From contig NZ_STGQ01000001.1 of NCBI RefSeq assembly GCF_004916975.1, positions 396,993 to 460,992 on the forward strand: DNA of 64,000 bases, read 5' to 3'. Shown here in pieces: positions 7,555 through 16,787 of this stretch. The DNA is from Paenibacillus dokdonensis (GTDB taxonomy: Bacteria; Bacillota; Bacilli; Paenibacillales; Paenibacillaceae). Each line of letters starts with the position of its first letter. The first letter of the stretch is position 1. Under the pieces are notes generated by a model. The model was not told the origin of the DNA. It made no database searches and was given only the letters and a program-made list of their open reading frames with translations. The translations under genes and the position numbers were made by a program.

Positions 7555-8480
7555 GCATGCAGCGGTTTCTGATCGGGCAGTATGGTACATTTGACAAGCA
7601 TAAATTCGACCGGGATTTCCGCGATGAATTTTACGGAATCGAAGCCTGCCTGCTCCAAACGGAGGAGGATGTTCTGGAGTTAATCCAGGCAGCGCAGAAG
7701 CATTCCTTCCAGGTGGGCATTCATTTTCCGCTCCGGGATCGAGGGCTCGTTATCCGCGATGCCCTGTTTCTCTCGCCTGATGAGGAGGAACGGAATCAAG
7801 CATACCGATTGATTCAGGAAGAACTGGATGAAATTTTGCGGATGGGTCTGGATCCCGCCTATATTCTGTTTCATTATCCCAAGCCGGTCATTTTGGATGA
7901 TCGGGTGGACTGGAGCAGATGGCATTTCAGCGACCGCAGGGAATATGTTTACGAAAGCGAGTATCCCTTCGAAGAGTATAAGCAGCGGACGGAGGAGCTT
8001 TTTCAGTGGCTGACAGAGCGAAGCAGACAATACGGCTTCGTTCCTGTACTGGAATTCGATGCACTGAACAAATATGTGTATGATTCAGATGTTCTAGAGG
8101 AGCTGCTGCAGAGGTACCACCTGATCCGGCTTTGTCTGGATACCGGAAGACTGTACCTGCAGGAGAGAAGGGATCCATCATTTCAATCTATCCCGATCAT
8201 GCGGAAATACGCCAAATATGCGGAAGTCATCCATCTATGGAATTTGCAGTACGGTGACGGCTTTATCAAGCTGCGATATCCGGTTCTGCCTGAGCAGCTA
8301 GAGTCCGACGGCTGGGCGCCGATCGCCGAATATCTCCACATTATCAGGGAAGAGAATCCGAATGTGAAAATCCAGTTCGAACACCGTTCAGATTTGGTCA
8401 ATGATGAGGATTTGCAGCGATGCTACGAGTGGGTTTCGGAGCTGTTATCGGCCATTCCAAATAAGAAAGGAGCTGAATAA
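7551..8480 (+). CDS. TIM-barrel protein (sugar phosphate isomerase/epimerase-like)
   Basis: A 309-residue protein that reads as an AP-endonuclease-2/xylose-isomerase-like TIM barrel: early FLIGQYGTFDKHKFDRDF strand, LIQAAQKHSFQVGIHFPLRD, AYILFHYPKP, YGFVPVLEFDALNKYVYD, LIRLCLDTGRLYL, EVIHLWNLQYGDGF and a last KIQFEHRSD strand. The His/Glu/Asp residues at strand ends (HFP, HYP, LEFD, CLDTGR, HLWN, FEHRS) are placed as metal ligands would be. Substrate unknown. The start at 7551 overlaps the stop of the preceding membrane peptide (ATGA); ATG 7557 is an alternative. Confidence 0.7.
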   Translation: MSMQRFLIGQYGTFDKHKFDRDFRDEFYGIEACLLQTEEDVLELIQAAQKHSFQVGIHFPLRDRGLVIRDALFLSPDEEERNQAYRLIQEELDEILRMGLDPAYILFHYPKPVILDDRVDWSRWHFSDRREYVYESEYPFEEYKQRTEELFQWLTERSRQYGFVPVLEFDALNKYVYDSDVLEELLQRYHLIRLCLDTGRLYLQERRDPSFQSIPIMRKYAKYAEVIHLWNLQYGDGFIKLRYPVLPEQLESDGWAPIAEYLHIIREENPNVKIQFEHRSDLVNDEDLQRCYEWVSELLSAIPNKKGAE

Positions 8481-8508
8481 CGATGGAACAATGGGCAGCT
8501 TAACGAGT

Positions 8509-8552
8509 AAAAGCACACAACACCCGCGCATCTGCGGTGGTTGTGTGCTTTT
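8509..8552. terminator. bidirectional terminator between convergent genes
   Basis: AAAAGCACACAACcaCCGC-type stem from 8509 pairs with GCGGtgGTTGTGTGCTTTT ending at 8552. A-run on the left and T-run on the right allow use in both directions, for the TIM-barrel gene and the convergent SDR gene. Confidence 0.85.
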
Positions 8553-8564
8553 AATTAACGGTGA

Positions 8565-9371
8565 TTATTGTTGTTGTTTGGCTGCGAATTCCCGCATTTC
8601 AGGAACGGTGGGGTTGGCCAGATAATGGCCGCCTTCAACCTGGATCGTTTGTCCGGTTAGGAACTTCGACTCATCCGATGCGAGGAACAGTACGGTATAA
8701 CCAATATCCTCGGGTTCACCATGGTATGGAAGCGCGTTATGCTTTTCGAACATATGCTTCATGGCTTCAGGAAGATTATTTTGGGCAGCAGGCGTCAAGA
8801 TCAAGCCTGGAGCTACGCCATTGCAGCGGATATTTTGCTTGCCGTATTGGGTCGCTACATATTTCGTTAAATTTGCTACAGCAGCTTTCGTAGTACCGTA
8901 AGCAGTACGGACAGAATCACTCGCGAATGCGGACATCGATGCGGTATTGATAATCGATCCGCCGCCGGCTTTAATCATATGAGGAATCGCGTATCTGCAA
9001 CCGAATACCACGCTTTTCAGATTGACGTTCATTTGACGATCCCACTCATCCATGTCCATGTTCACGATGTCGAGATCCTTTTGCAAATTGGTTACGCCGA
9101 CGTTATTGAACAGAACATTCACTGTGCCGTAAGCTTCAACGGTCTTCTCAACAACCTCTTTAATAGAAGCTTCCTTGGAAGCGTCGAGGAACATGCCTTT
9201 AGCTTCAAACCCTTGGCTTACAAGTTCTTGAGCCGCTTTCTCCGCACCTTCTACGTTAAAGTCAGCGAGAACCACTTTAGCACCTTCTTTGGCTAGCAGC
9301 TGAGCAGATGCCAAACCAATTCCGGATGCCCCTCCTGTAATAATGGCTACTTTACCTTGTACACGTCCCAT
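8565..9371 (-). CDS. SDR family oxidoreductase
   Basis: A 268-residue classical short-chain dehydrogenase/reductase. Visible motifs: cofactor-binding TGGASGIG near residues 12-19, an acidic residue after the second strand (VLADFNVEG), which favours NAD over NADP, NNVG, the catalytic Ser in NTASMSAF, and YGTTK as the YxxxK catalytic pair. The ending ...FLTGQTIQVEGGHYLANPT is the usual substrate-lid and C-terminal region. Such enzymes oxidise or reduce sugars, alcohols or keto acids; the substrate cannot be assigned. ATG 9371 has AAGGGTGG upstream; an in-frame TTG at 9389 is less likely. It has its own promoter. Confidence 0.85.
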   Translation of the reverse strand: MGRVQGKVAIITGGASGIGLASAQLLAKEGAKVVLADFNVEGAEKAAQELVSQGFEAKGMFLDASKEASIKEVVEKTVEAYGTVNVLFNNVGVTNLQKDLDIVNMDMDEWDRQMNVNLKSVVFGCRYAIPHMIKAGGGSIINTASMSAFASDSVRTAYGTTKAAVANLTKYVATQYGKQNIRCNGVAPGLILTPAAQNNLPEAMKHMFEKHNALPYHGEPEDIGYTVLFLASDESKFLTGQTIQVEGGHYLANPTVPEMREFAAKQQQ

Positions 9372-9449
9372 ATTTATGCCACCCTTCAATTGTTTTTTTT
9401 TACTTAACAGCTTAGTCCCTTAAAACTGAAGTATAATAAGCATTGAGCA

Positions 9450-9479
9450 TTATATCACTGCTAAATTCAGAAAATCAAA
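9450..9479 (-). promoter_or_regulatory. promoter for the SDR gene
   Basis: Read on the complement: TTGATT (9479-9474), 18-bp spacer, TATAAT (9455-9450), about 80 bp before the start codon. Inferred from consensus only. The remaining sequence to 9727 holds no gene; it contains a 21-bp motif at 9521-9541 resembling one at 60240. Confidence 0.5.
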
Positions 9480-9727
9480 TATAGGGTTCGGAGATAAAAA
9501 GTACCGAAAACTCAAATCTCGTTAGTGGTTGCTTATTTTCCCTCATTTTTGGCGTAAATATGCTTCATATCGGGTCAAGCTGAAAGATCATTAAAATAGC
9601 TTCATATTCAACCTGAGTGTCTTGTTAAGCTGCTTTGGAAAAGTGGATAAAATGTGGCGCTTCACTTACACTAATGGGATACAGGGCAGAAAAAAGCCTA
9701 TTTTAACGAAGAAGGAAGGCCTACGAT

Positions 9728-10429
9728 TTGTCTTACGAATGGATTTTATTAGATGCAGATGAAACTTTGTATGATTTCAAAATGTCCGAATCGCTCGCGT
9801 TGTCCAGCGTACTTACGAGCATGAAACTTGATCCGATGGATAAGGCGATAACGGATTGCTATAACCGGATTAATCACGGGCTATGGCAGGAGCTGGAGCA
9901 GGGTTTGATTAATTCGACCGAGCTGAGGGTGGAAAGATTCCGGAGATTTTGTCTGGAGCAGGGACTGAATGAAGACGCAGGCATTATCAGCGACCGATAT
10001 ATTGAATCACTCTCGGAGCAGGCGTTTGTTCTGGCCGGGGCGCTGGATCTTTGCCTCTATTTGAAGGAGAACGGTTATCGCATGGCGATTATCACCAATG
10101 GCATCAAGCAGGTACAGTTTGGGCGGATTGGCCGCTCAGAACTCAAGGATTTCTTCGAAGCGGTGATCGTTTCCGAGGATACGGGCTTTCAGAAGCCGCA
10201 GCCGGGCATATTTGAGCATGCCTTTTCCAAAATTGGAAGCGCGGAGAAAGAGAAAATGCTGATGGTCGGAGATTCCCTGACCTCGGATATTCAAGGCGGA
10301 AACAATGTAGGGATAGATACGTGCTGGTATAACCCGAACCGTCTTCCGAACACAACAGGCATTGTACCAACCTACGAGATCCATGACTTGGCTGAGCTGA
10401 AAGAGATTCTGGAGCGCAGCAGAGCCTAA
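9728..10429 (+). CDS. HAD family hydrolase (YjjG/YfnB-like nucleotidase)
   Basis: A 233-residue haloacid dehalogenase-type phosphatase. Motif I is LLDADETLYDF (nucleophile Asp9, acid Asp11), motif II is ITNG, motif III the Lys in DTGFQKPQPGIF, and motif IV GDSLTSDIQGGNN. The helical cap between motifs I and II and the DADETLYDF variant match the YjjG/YfnB subgroup, which includes non-canonical pyrimidine nucleotidases. That specific activity is inference. The start is TTG at 9728, preceded by GAAGGAAGG; no ATG fits the conserved N-terminus. The gene appears to be alone: no same-strand neighbour within 220 bp. Confidence 0.85.
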   Translation: MSYEWILLDADETLYDFKMSESLALSSVLTSMKLDPMDKAITDCYNRINHGLWQELEQGLINSTELRVERFRRFCLEQGLNEDAGIISDRYIESLSEQAFVLAGALDLCLYLKENGYRMAIITNGIKQVQFGRIGRSELKDFFEAVIVSEDTGFQKPQPGIFEHAFSKIGSAEKEKMLMVGDSLTSDIQGGNNVGIDTCWYNPNRLPNTTGIVPTYEIHDLAELKEILERSRA

Positions 10430-10511
10430 TTGATATATGAAAGCGTATCGTTCATGACAACAATTTGACGTGGCTGTAACCTTATTGTGACGATTTGGCG
10501 CAAGGGATGAT

Positions 10512-10528
10512 TTATAGTAAATCTATAA
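10512..10528. repeat. short inverted repeat upstream of exported-protein gene
   Basis: TTATAG (10512-10517) and CTATAA (10523-10528) flank AAATC-type spacer of five bases, about 120 bp before the next start codon. It could be an operator; no regulator is known for this gene. Confidence 0.25.
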
Positions 10529-10649
10529 GATCACCGCGCCCGATTGGAGCTATTCCGGGATTTTTTCTTCAATCTCGTTTGAAAAAAACTCAGCAGGGTA
10601 ATGGATGATATGGAAATGAAATACATTGTCCATAAAGGAGATATTTTCA

Positions 10650-11174
10650 ATGAAAAAAATCACGCTGCTTGCTACCCTCATGATCGTCGCCCTGCTGAGC
10701 TTTATCACATCGGCCAGTGCAGTCGGAACGGATAAGGAATACACACCGGTTCCTCCGAGCGAGGACACAGTAACAGCCTTGATTTCTACAATACAGCAGG
10801 ATAACGGACGCCTGAGTATTCAGGCAGATCCGATTGATTGGTATGAAGGCGCCGCAGCCGACCAGAAGTTTGCGGAACAAGATAAGGATGCAGCTGAGGA
10901 ATTAGGCGGAGCACCTGACGGCTATTACATTGTGAATGATGATAAAACGCTTCAAACCTATGAAATCGCTCCAGATGCAACGGTGCTGATGCAGCTTTAT
11001 GACCATGATGGAACCTACGAAGGTATGGAGATCAAGTGGAACGAAGCCGTATCGCTCGACAAGTATTTGGCCATTATGAACAACGACAAGCTGATGGACA
11101 TGAAAAGCTTTCCGTATCACCTGACGATCCAGGACGGCAAAGTCGTCAAAATTGTACAGCAGTATATCCCTTAA
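10650..11174 (+). CDS. secreted protein of unknown function
   Basis: A 174-residue protein with a clear Sec signal peptide (MKKITLLATLMIVALLSFI, cleavage likely after TSASA). The mature part is acidic and includes IQADPIDWYEGAAADQKFAE and the block DATVLMQLYDHDGTYEG, ending with YHLTIQDGKVVKIVQQYIP. The last strand pair resembles the closing beta-hairpin of small secreted domains that bind peptides or ions, but I recognise no named family. ATG 10650 has AAAGGAG at good spacing. It ends just before a terminator and looks monocistronic. Confidence 0.65.
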   Translation: MKKITLLATLMIVALLSFITSASAVGTDKEYTPVPPSEDTVTALISTIQQDNGRLSIQADPIDWYEGAAADQKFAEQDKDAAEELGGAPDGYYIVNDDKTLQTYEIAPDATVLMQLYDHDGTYEGMEIKWNEAVSLDKYLAIMNNDKLMDMKSFPYHLTIQDGKVVKIVQQYIP

Positions 11175-11182
11175 ACAAAAAG

Positions 11183-11215
11183 ATCCGTCATCTTCTGGAT
11201 GGCGGATTTTATTTT
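11183..11215 (+). terminator. rho-independent terminator
   Basis: ATCCGTCATC (11183-11192) pairs with GATGGCGGAT (11198-11207), one G-U pair, followed by TTTATTTTG. Confidence 0.7.
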
Positions 11216-11279
11216 GTTATGATGAGTGTTAAAATATTGAAGCAATTCCTGAACGAATGATATGAATGAAGGTGATAAG

Positions 11280-12110
11280 TTGGAACAAAGCACTATGAAA
11301 AGGGTTAGTCCCCTATACAGATTCCTCATATTCGGCTTGCTGGAAGCCCGTTCCTGCATTTTTCCGGCGGTTATCTTCTTGACGCTGGCCGCTTCGAAGC
11401 TGCTGCATATCCCGTTTTTACCGAGATATGATTTTATTCTGCTGGTATGCGTCCTTGCGCAGGTGCTGATGCTGGTATTCAAACTGGAAACCTGGGATGA
11501 GTTTAAGGTGATCTGCATGTTTCACATCATCGGGCTGCTGCTCGAATTATACAAGGTACATATGGGCTCGTGGTCGTACCCGGAAGCAGGCTGGAGCAAA
11601 ATTGGCGGCGTTCCTCTATACAGCGGCTTTATGTATGCCAGCGTAGCCAGCTATATCTGCCAGGCTTGGCGGAATTTGAATCTGCGGATCACCAACTGGC
11701 CGCATGCCTTTTGGACCGTGGGTATTAGTATCCTCATCTATCTGAACTTTTTCACCCACCATTATTTGTGGGATATCCGCTGGTGGCTGACGCTGCTGCT
11801 GGCAATCATCTTTTTTAGAACGGTCGTATATTTCGATGTTGCAGGTAAAACCTACCGGATGCCGATGGTACTGTCCTATGTGCTGACTGGCTTCTTTATC
11901 TGGGTAGCAGAGAACATATCCACCTTCTTTGGAGCGTGGCAGTACCCTGACCAGGATCATGTCTGGAGAATTGTACACATCGGGAAAATCAGCTCCTGGT
12001 TCCTGCTCGTGGTGATCAGCATTATCATCGTTGCACAGTTGAAAAGAGTGAAAGAAAATGAACAGGCAGCCGATCAAAGCGCTGCTCCACTGCAGGAGCA
12101 GATCAAATAA
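11280..12110 (+). CDS. DUF817 family integral membrane protein (YoaT-like)
   Basis: About 276 residues with seven or eight hydrophobic segments, typical of DUF817. Characteristic blocks are RFLIFGLLEARSCIFPAVIF near the N-terminus, the MGSWSYPEAGWSKIGGVPLYSG loop around residues 95-115 and AENISTFFGAWQYPDQ near the C-terminus. The paired W-S-Y-P / W-Q-Y-P repeats suggest an internal duplication around a shared loop. No function is established for the family. The start is uncertain: TTG 11280 has GAAGGTGAT upstream, whereas ATG 11262 has no ribosome site. Confidence 0.78.
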   Translation: MEQSTMKRVSPLYRFLIFGLLEARSCIFPAVIFLTLAASKLLHIPFLPRYDFILLVCVLAQVLMLVFKLETWDEFKVICMFHIIGLLLELYKVHMGSWSYPEAGWSKIGGVPLYSGFMYASVASYICQAWRNLNLRITNWPHAFWTVGISILIYLNFFTHHYLWDIRWWLTLLLAIIFFRTVVYFDVAGKTYRMPMVLSYVLTGFFIWVAENISTFFGAWQYPDQDHVWRIVHIGKISSWFLLVVISIIIVAQLKRVKENEQAADQSAAPLQEQIK

Positions 12111-12153
12111 AAAACTCAACCCAGCACCGACATGGTACTGGGTTGAGTTTTTT
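12111..12153. terminator. bidirectional terminator between DUF817 gene and response regulator
   Basis: AAAACTCAACCCAG at 12111-12124 pairs with CTGGGTTGAGTTTT (12138-12151); flanked by A- and T-runs. The two genes are convergent. Confidence 0.85.
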
Positions 12154-12199
12154 CCTGAAACTGTATCGTTTTCGGAGCTCTCTACGGCAAAGCGCCTTT

Positions 12200-13785
12200 T
12201 TAATGCAGATTCCGGTATTCGTATGGTGTACAGCCGGTTTCCTGCTTGAACAGCTTGGAGAAGTAGGAGTAATTAGAGTATCCGACTTTGCTGGCAATCG
12301 CATTGACCGACATAGGGGTCGTTTTTAACAAATGCTTTGCAATGCGGATACGGGCTTCAATAATGTAGGTTCCCAAGGATACCCCGGTTTCTTTTTTAAA
12401 CAGACGTGCCAGGTAATCCGGATTCAGGTAGACGGTTTCCGCCAGACTCATCCTTGTCAGGTCATCTCCATAGTGCCTGCTGATGTACTGCTGGATTTCT
12501 TCGACAACGGACCTTGGCTGCTCTGCGAAATCCCGATACTTCGTGGCGGTATTCACCAAGTAGGTGAGGTATTTCTCCATATCTTCTATCGAATTCAGAG
12601 ACTGTATAAACAACTGATCATTCGTTCTTCCTGTATACAGCTTATGGGCCTCAATCTCTTTGCTCTTAAGAAAAGAGTAGACGAGCTGAACCAGGTCGAG
12701 CCGGAACAAGCGAAGCAGCGATGCATTCATGGATTGGTTGTTCACTAGACTATACAGGTAACGATGGATCTCTTCGAAAAATGCCGCAGGATTAGACTGG
12801 TTCAGCAGCTCTTCCAGAAGTCCCAAATCAGGAGGGGTATAAGCCGCCTCTTGATAATTGTATTTCTCCAGATAAAAGATTTGATTGCGGCTGTTGATCA
12901 ACTCCTCATTCATATGGATTAATTGCCTGATAACGGGATGCACAGCCGGCAGGGCTGAAACGGTTGCAATGTTACAACAGGCATCACATCTTAGAAATTG
13001 GTTGGCCTTTTGAATAAATGAAGTACATATCTCTTCCATTTGATACGGCTCTGGAGGCAGATTCCATTTCAGCATGGCGATCCAGTTGTAATCTTTGTAC
13101 TCCAGGATAGTTTCAACGGAATAGTGGGAACTCTGAAACAGTTCATATAGTACATTCAGAAGCGCATAGTCAAACAGATCCTTATCTTCCTTGCCAGGCT
13201 GGTGTCATAAGGAAATACTTTGATGAGTACAGGCAGGAACATATCCGAGATTTGATAGGATAGATTCTGGTCAGCAATGGAATGGGCGATGACAGCTGGA
13301 TCGGAAGGAAAGGTTTTACCCGAGATCAGTTTGCGCCAGAAATGCTCAACAATTTTATTTTGATTTTTTTTCCACAAGTATCCTTCCTTGATGGCCTTCT
13401 CGATGTTCTTTTCTTCATATGCTTTGGACACGGCCTTCCGGATGATCAAGGTCAATTTATCGAACTCAATCGGCTTCAGAAAATAGTCAAAGCTCTGCAG
13501 CTCGATAGCCTTCTGGGCATAATTAAAATCCGCATAATTGGTTAGGAAGATGGTCTGAACGGTGTACTCTTCCTCACGGATCCACGCCAGCAGCTCCAGT
13601 CCATTGCCCTGAGGCATTTCGATATCGCAAATGAGAATATGAACAGGATGCTGCTGCAAAATCCCCCTTGCCTGGGAAACGTTATAGGCCGTAAATATAT
13701 TTTCAATAGAGAGCGCCTTCCAATCAATCTTCTTTTCAAGCGCTGTCACGACAAAATAGTCGTCATCGACCAGCAAAGCGTTCAT
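12200..13785 (-). pseudogene. YesN-type AraC response regulator, frameshifted
   Basis: Two adjacent frames on the complement make one protein of about 528 residues. The first part (13785 to about 13195) has a receiver domain with acidic pocket VDDD at 6-9, phospho-acceptor Asp54 in ICDIEMPQG and the conserved Lys in YFLKPIEF. The frame then runs to a premature stop at 13156. The remainder is open in the -1 frame: GKEDKDLFDYALLNVLYELF, a helical linker, and a C-terminal AraC/XylS double HTH (VVEEIQQYISRHYGDDLTRM ... KVGYSNYSYFSKLFKQETG). Restoring one base at 13194-13195, where GG stands in place of a likely GGG, gives Thr-Ser-Leu-Gly-Lys-Glu and one continuous frame. As written, the DNA-binding domain is lost. 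It may be a true mutation or an assembly error. It lies 14 bp downstream of its kinase. Confidence 0.8.
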
Positions 13786-13799
13786 CTGGATCTCTCCCT

Positions 13800-15533
13800 T
13801 CACAATGATTCGAGCGGATGAAATGGAAGGCAGATGGTAACGCAGGCGCCGCCTTCTTCACGGTTAAGAAATTGGATCTCTGCCTTCCGGCGGTAGAGCA
13901 GATCTAGTCTCTGCAGGGTGTTCATGATGCCGATATGCGTTCCATCGCTCTGATCCAAAGGATGTCCATGGGTGAGCTGATCCAGGATATGGGCAGGGAA
14001 ACCGGGTCCGCTATCGGATATTTTTATCATGACCATCTCTGCGTCCTTATCGATCAAACGGCAGACCGAAAGGGATATCTGCACCTGGTTTACTCTGGAA
14101 ACGGCATATTTCACCGCATTTTCGATAAAGGTCTGGAGCACAAGCGGGGGAATGCTGATGTCCTCCGTATCCACATTCTCCTCAATGGTATAAGCGAATG
14201 CATTCCGGTACCGGTGCTGTTGAATATCCAAATAGATTCTGACATGATCAATTTCATCCTTTAGCCTGACAAAATCCTGACCATTCTGGAAGATATACCT
14301 GAAATACCGGGAAGTGGATAAAGTCATGTGTTCAATTTCCTCGTACATTTGCATTTGCGCCATACTGTAGATGTTCGTGAGGCAGTTCAGAAAGAAATGG
14401 GGCTTAATTTGCAGTTTCATATAGTCCAGCTGAATTCGCTGTTTATCCAGTTCCCGCTCGTAAATATCGATCTTAAATCTCCGGATCTGCTCAATCAGAT
14501 CCTTCACTTGCAGATTGGCCTGTTCCAGCTCGATAATCTTACTGCTTTGAAAATCCAGGTTCTCGTTGTCCTCATTCAATTGGGTCAGATTATCCGAGAA
14601 AGTCTGGATTGGTCTCAGCACCCGTTTGTTGAAGTAGATCATGACCACGCACAGAATAAAAGCAATGAACAACGCGAGTAAAATAATCAACAGCTGGGCT
14701 ACCATAATTTTCTCGAACGTCCCGAACCGGATGACCATTTGTACACGGAACGAAGCGTTAGAGAACTGCCGGCTGACCGTTGTCTGGGATTGTACGAAGC
14801 TGAGGAGCGCCGGCTTGGAAGTGTTGAGTTGAAGCTCTTTCTCACTGACTCCAATCGGAGTAGAGATGCTCTCACGGTTTTCATTCATCAATGAAGCGGA
14901 ACCGTTTTCTCCAAGATTGATGGCTCTGAGCGGCCGGATCAAATCATCTGCGGAGATCAGACAAATCAGATAGCTGTCATGGTAAGGCACAATATTGATA
15001 ATGTAATATTTGTCTTTGACAAGAACGGGAGTCCAATCGGAATAAAACTTTTCATATACGTTTTTATCTTCGGCGTAGGATATCACCTGTTTTTTTAAAT
15101 CCAGGTAATCGGGATATTGGATACTTAAGGGGGAGCAGTTCAAAAGGAAATCCTTCTTCTTTAAATAAAAGAAAAAATTGTACTCCTGGCCGTAATTTTT
15201 CTGCAGTTCGGTAAACCGCTGATGAAGCTGCGTGTTTGACTTTAGAAATTCAGTGGAATGGGTGTCGTACTTATTCATGTTTTTCACGATCTCATCGTTG
15301 GCCAGGGTCCAGCCCATGTAGTGGTTGATGTAGGCAAAATCATGATTGATTCGGTTGATATACAGATCGGCGGTGTCCTTCAAATATCGTGTAGACTGCT
15401 GCTTGACGATCGAGATGGAAGCATCACTAATGATGAAGTCCAGAATCAGCGCAGTAAATAAAGTGAAGAGCATAATGTTAACATAATGTTTCACCGGATA
15501 CGGTTTGCCCGTTTTTTTCGCCATAAGCCTCAT
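13800..15533 (-). CDS. YesM-type sensor histidine kinase
   Basis: A 577-residue membrane kinase. TM1 spans about residues 19-40, an extracytoplasmic sensor region of about 240 residues follows, TM2 is near 280-305, then a HAMP segment (RVLRPIQTFSDNLTQL), a coiled coil, the His_kinase domain with phospho-acceptor His in MKLQIKPHFFLNCLTNIY, and a HATPase_c domain (N box ENAVKYAV, G1 DSGPGF). Such kinases usually sense carbohydrates, often with a binding lipoprotein, and control neighbouring sugar transporters through YesN-type regulators. ATG 15533 follows AGAGAGG. The divergent permease operon starts 314 bp away, so that operon is the probable target. The partner regulator is frameshifted. Confidence 0.9.
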   Translation of the reverse strand: MRLMAKKTGKPYPVKHYVNIMLFTLFTALILDFIISDASISIVKQQSTRYLKDTADLYINRINHDFAYINHYMGWTLANDEIVKNMNKYDTHSTEFLKSNTQLHQRFTELQKNYGQEYNFFFYLKKKDFLLNCSPLSIQYPDYLDLKKQVISYAEDKNVYEKFYSDWTPVLVKDKYYIINIVPYHDSYLICLISADDLIRPLRAINLGENGSASLMNENRESISTPIGVSEKELQLNTSKPALLSFVQSQTTVSRQFSNASFRVQMVIRFGTFEKIMVAQLLIILLALFIAFILCVVMIYFNKRVLRPIQTFSDNLTQLNEDNENLDFQSSKIIELEQANLQVKDLIEQIRRFKIDIYERELDKQRIQLDYMKLQIKPHFFLNCLTNIYSMAQMQMYEEIEHMTLSTSRYFRYIFQNGQDFVRLKDEIDHVRIYLDIQQHRYRNAFAYTIEENVDTEDISIPPLVLQTFIENAVKYAVSRVNQVQISLSVCRLIDKDAEMVMIKISDSGPGFPAHILDQLTHGHPLDQSDGTHIGIMNTLQRLDLLYRRKAEIQFLNREEGGACVTICLPFHPLESL

Positions 15534-15565
15534 GAAAAAACCTCTCTTATCTCTTCCTAAGAAAA

Positions 15566-15579
15566 TGAATGCGCTTTAA
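15566..15579 (+). promoter_or_regulatory. candidate CcpA cre site, divergent sugar-transport region
   Basis: TGAATGCGCTTTAA matches the catabolite-response consensus TGWAANCGNTNWCA at 8 of 10 fixed positions, including the CG core. It lies 33 bp before the kinase start and upstream of the divergent permease genes. The rest of the 314-bp gap is AT-rich, with no further gene seen. Confidence 0.4.
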
Positions 15580-15847
15580 TTGATATTATATCGATCCCCC
15601 GATCATAACAAAACGTGTGAAGGTATGTTTTTTTCCAAAAGTCCGGATAGTACTATCAAAAAGTCTGGATATTGTTAGGTTTTCCCATGGATGGATAGGC
15701 CTTGGATCAAGAGGGTCCGGATAATGCTTTTACGAAGTCCGGTTTAGCTTGAATGGAGCAGATATAATAAATCTTGTTTAGAGAATCAGCATCTGACTAA
15801 AGCGCGGTTGACAGAAGAAAAAGTGGGAAGGGGGAGTCTTTCTGAAG

Positions 15848-16771
15848 TTGAATTCATCCAGCAGCACAATCCAGCGTACGTTCGGGCGGATCGGAAGAAA
15901 CTGGGGACTATATGTGCTGCTGCTGCCGGCGGTCGTACTGCTGCTATTATTTTCCTACAAGCCGATGTACGGTGTTGTGATTGCGTTTAAAGATTATAGT
16001 CCCGCACTTGGTATAACGGGAAGCCCCTGGGCAGGACTGAAGTACTTTGAAAAGTTCTTTCATTCGTATCAATTTTCAGTAACGATCAAAAATACGCTGA
16101 TTATCAGTCTATACAGCATCGTCACCTTCCCGATCCCGATTATACTTGCACTGATGGTGAATCAAATGCGGGTGAACCGGTTCAAACGGGTATTTCAGAC
16201 GGTAACCTACATGCCGCATTTTATTTCTACGGTTGTTATGGTGGGATTGATGCTGATCCTGTTTTCACCAGGCAATGGATTGATCGGTAACATCTACCGG
16301 CTATTTGGCGGAGAAGCCCCAAACCTGATGGGTTCCGCCAGTCTTTTCAGCAGTGTCTATGTATGGTCGGATGTGTGGCAGCATGCCGGATGGGACAGTA
16401 TCATTTTTATCGCCGGATTATCCGCGGTTGACCCGAGCTTGTATGAAGCAGCGACGGTCGATGGTGCGAGCCGGTGGCAGAAAATACGTTATATCGATAT
16501 TCCGATGCTTGTGCCCACGGCGGTAACCTTGTTCATTCTCCGTATGGGCGGACTGCTGGGCGTAGGCTTTGAAAAAGTATACTTGATGCAGAACAATCTC
16601 AACATTTCATCAAGCGAAGTGATCTCCACTTATGTGTACAAAATCGGCCTGCTCAGCAGCCAGTACAGCTTCTCATCGGCGATTAACCTCTTCAATACGC
16701 TGATTAATTTTGTATTGTTGATTGTAGTGAATCAAATTTCGAAAAAGCTCAGCGACAACAGTCTATGGTAG
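15848..16771 (+). CDS. ABC sugar transporter permease (LplB-type)
   Basis: A 307-residue inner-membrane permease with six hydrophobic segments. The N-terminal SYKPMYGVVIAFKDY block is diagnostic of the LplB/YtcP group, and the EAA loop that docks the ATPase is YEAATVDGASRWQKIRYIDI near residue 200. It is the first gene of a permease-permease-lipoprotein operon; no ATPase gene follows, so a shared MsmX-type ATPase elsewhere is likely. Start: TTG 15848, about 11 bases after a strong GGAAGGGGGAG; no ATG is available before the first helix. Expected to be controlled by the divergent kinase/regulator pair. Substrate unknown, probably an oligosaccharide. Confidence 0.87.
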   Translation: MNSSSSTIQRTFGRIGRNWGLYVLLLPAVVLLLLFSYKPMYGVVIAFKDYSPALGITGSPWAGLKYFEKFFHSYQFSVTIKNTLIISLYSIVTFPIPIILALMVNQMRVNRFKRVFQTVTYMPHFISTVVMVGLMLILFSPGNGLIGNIYRLFGGEAPNLMGSASLFSSVYVWSDVWQHAGWDSIIFIAGLSAVDPSLYEAATVDGASRWQKIRYIDIPMLVPTAVTLFILRMGGLLGVGFEKVYLMQNNLNISSSEVISTYVYKIGLLSSQYSFSSAINLFNTLINFVLLIVVNQISKKLSDNSLW

Positions 16772-16787
16772 CGGGGGAGGGGATCTT

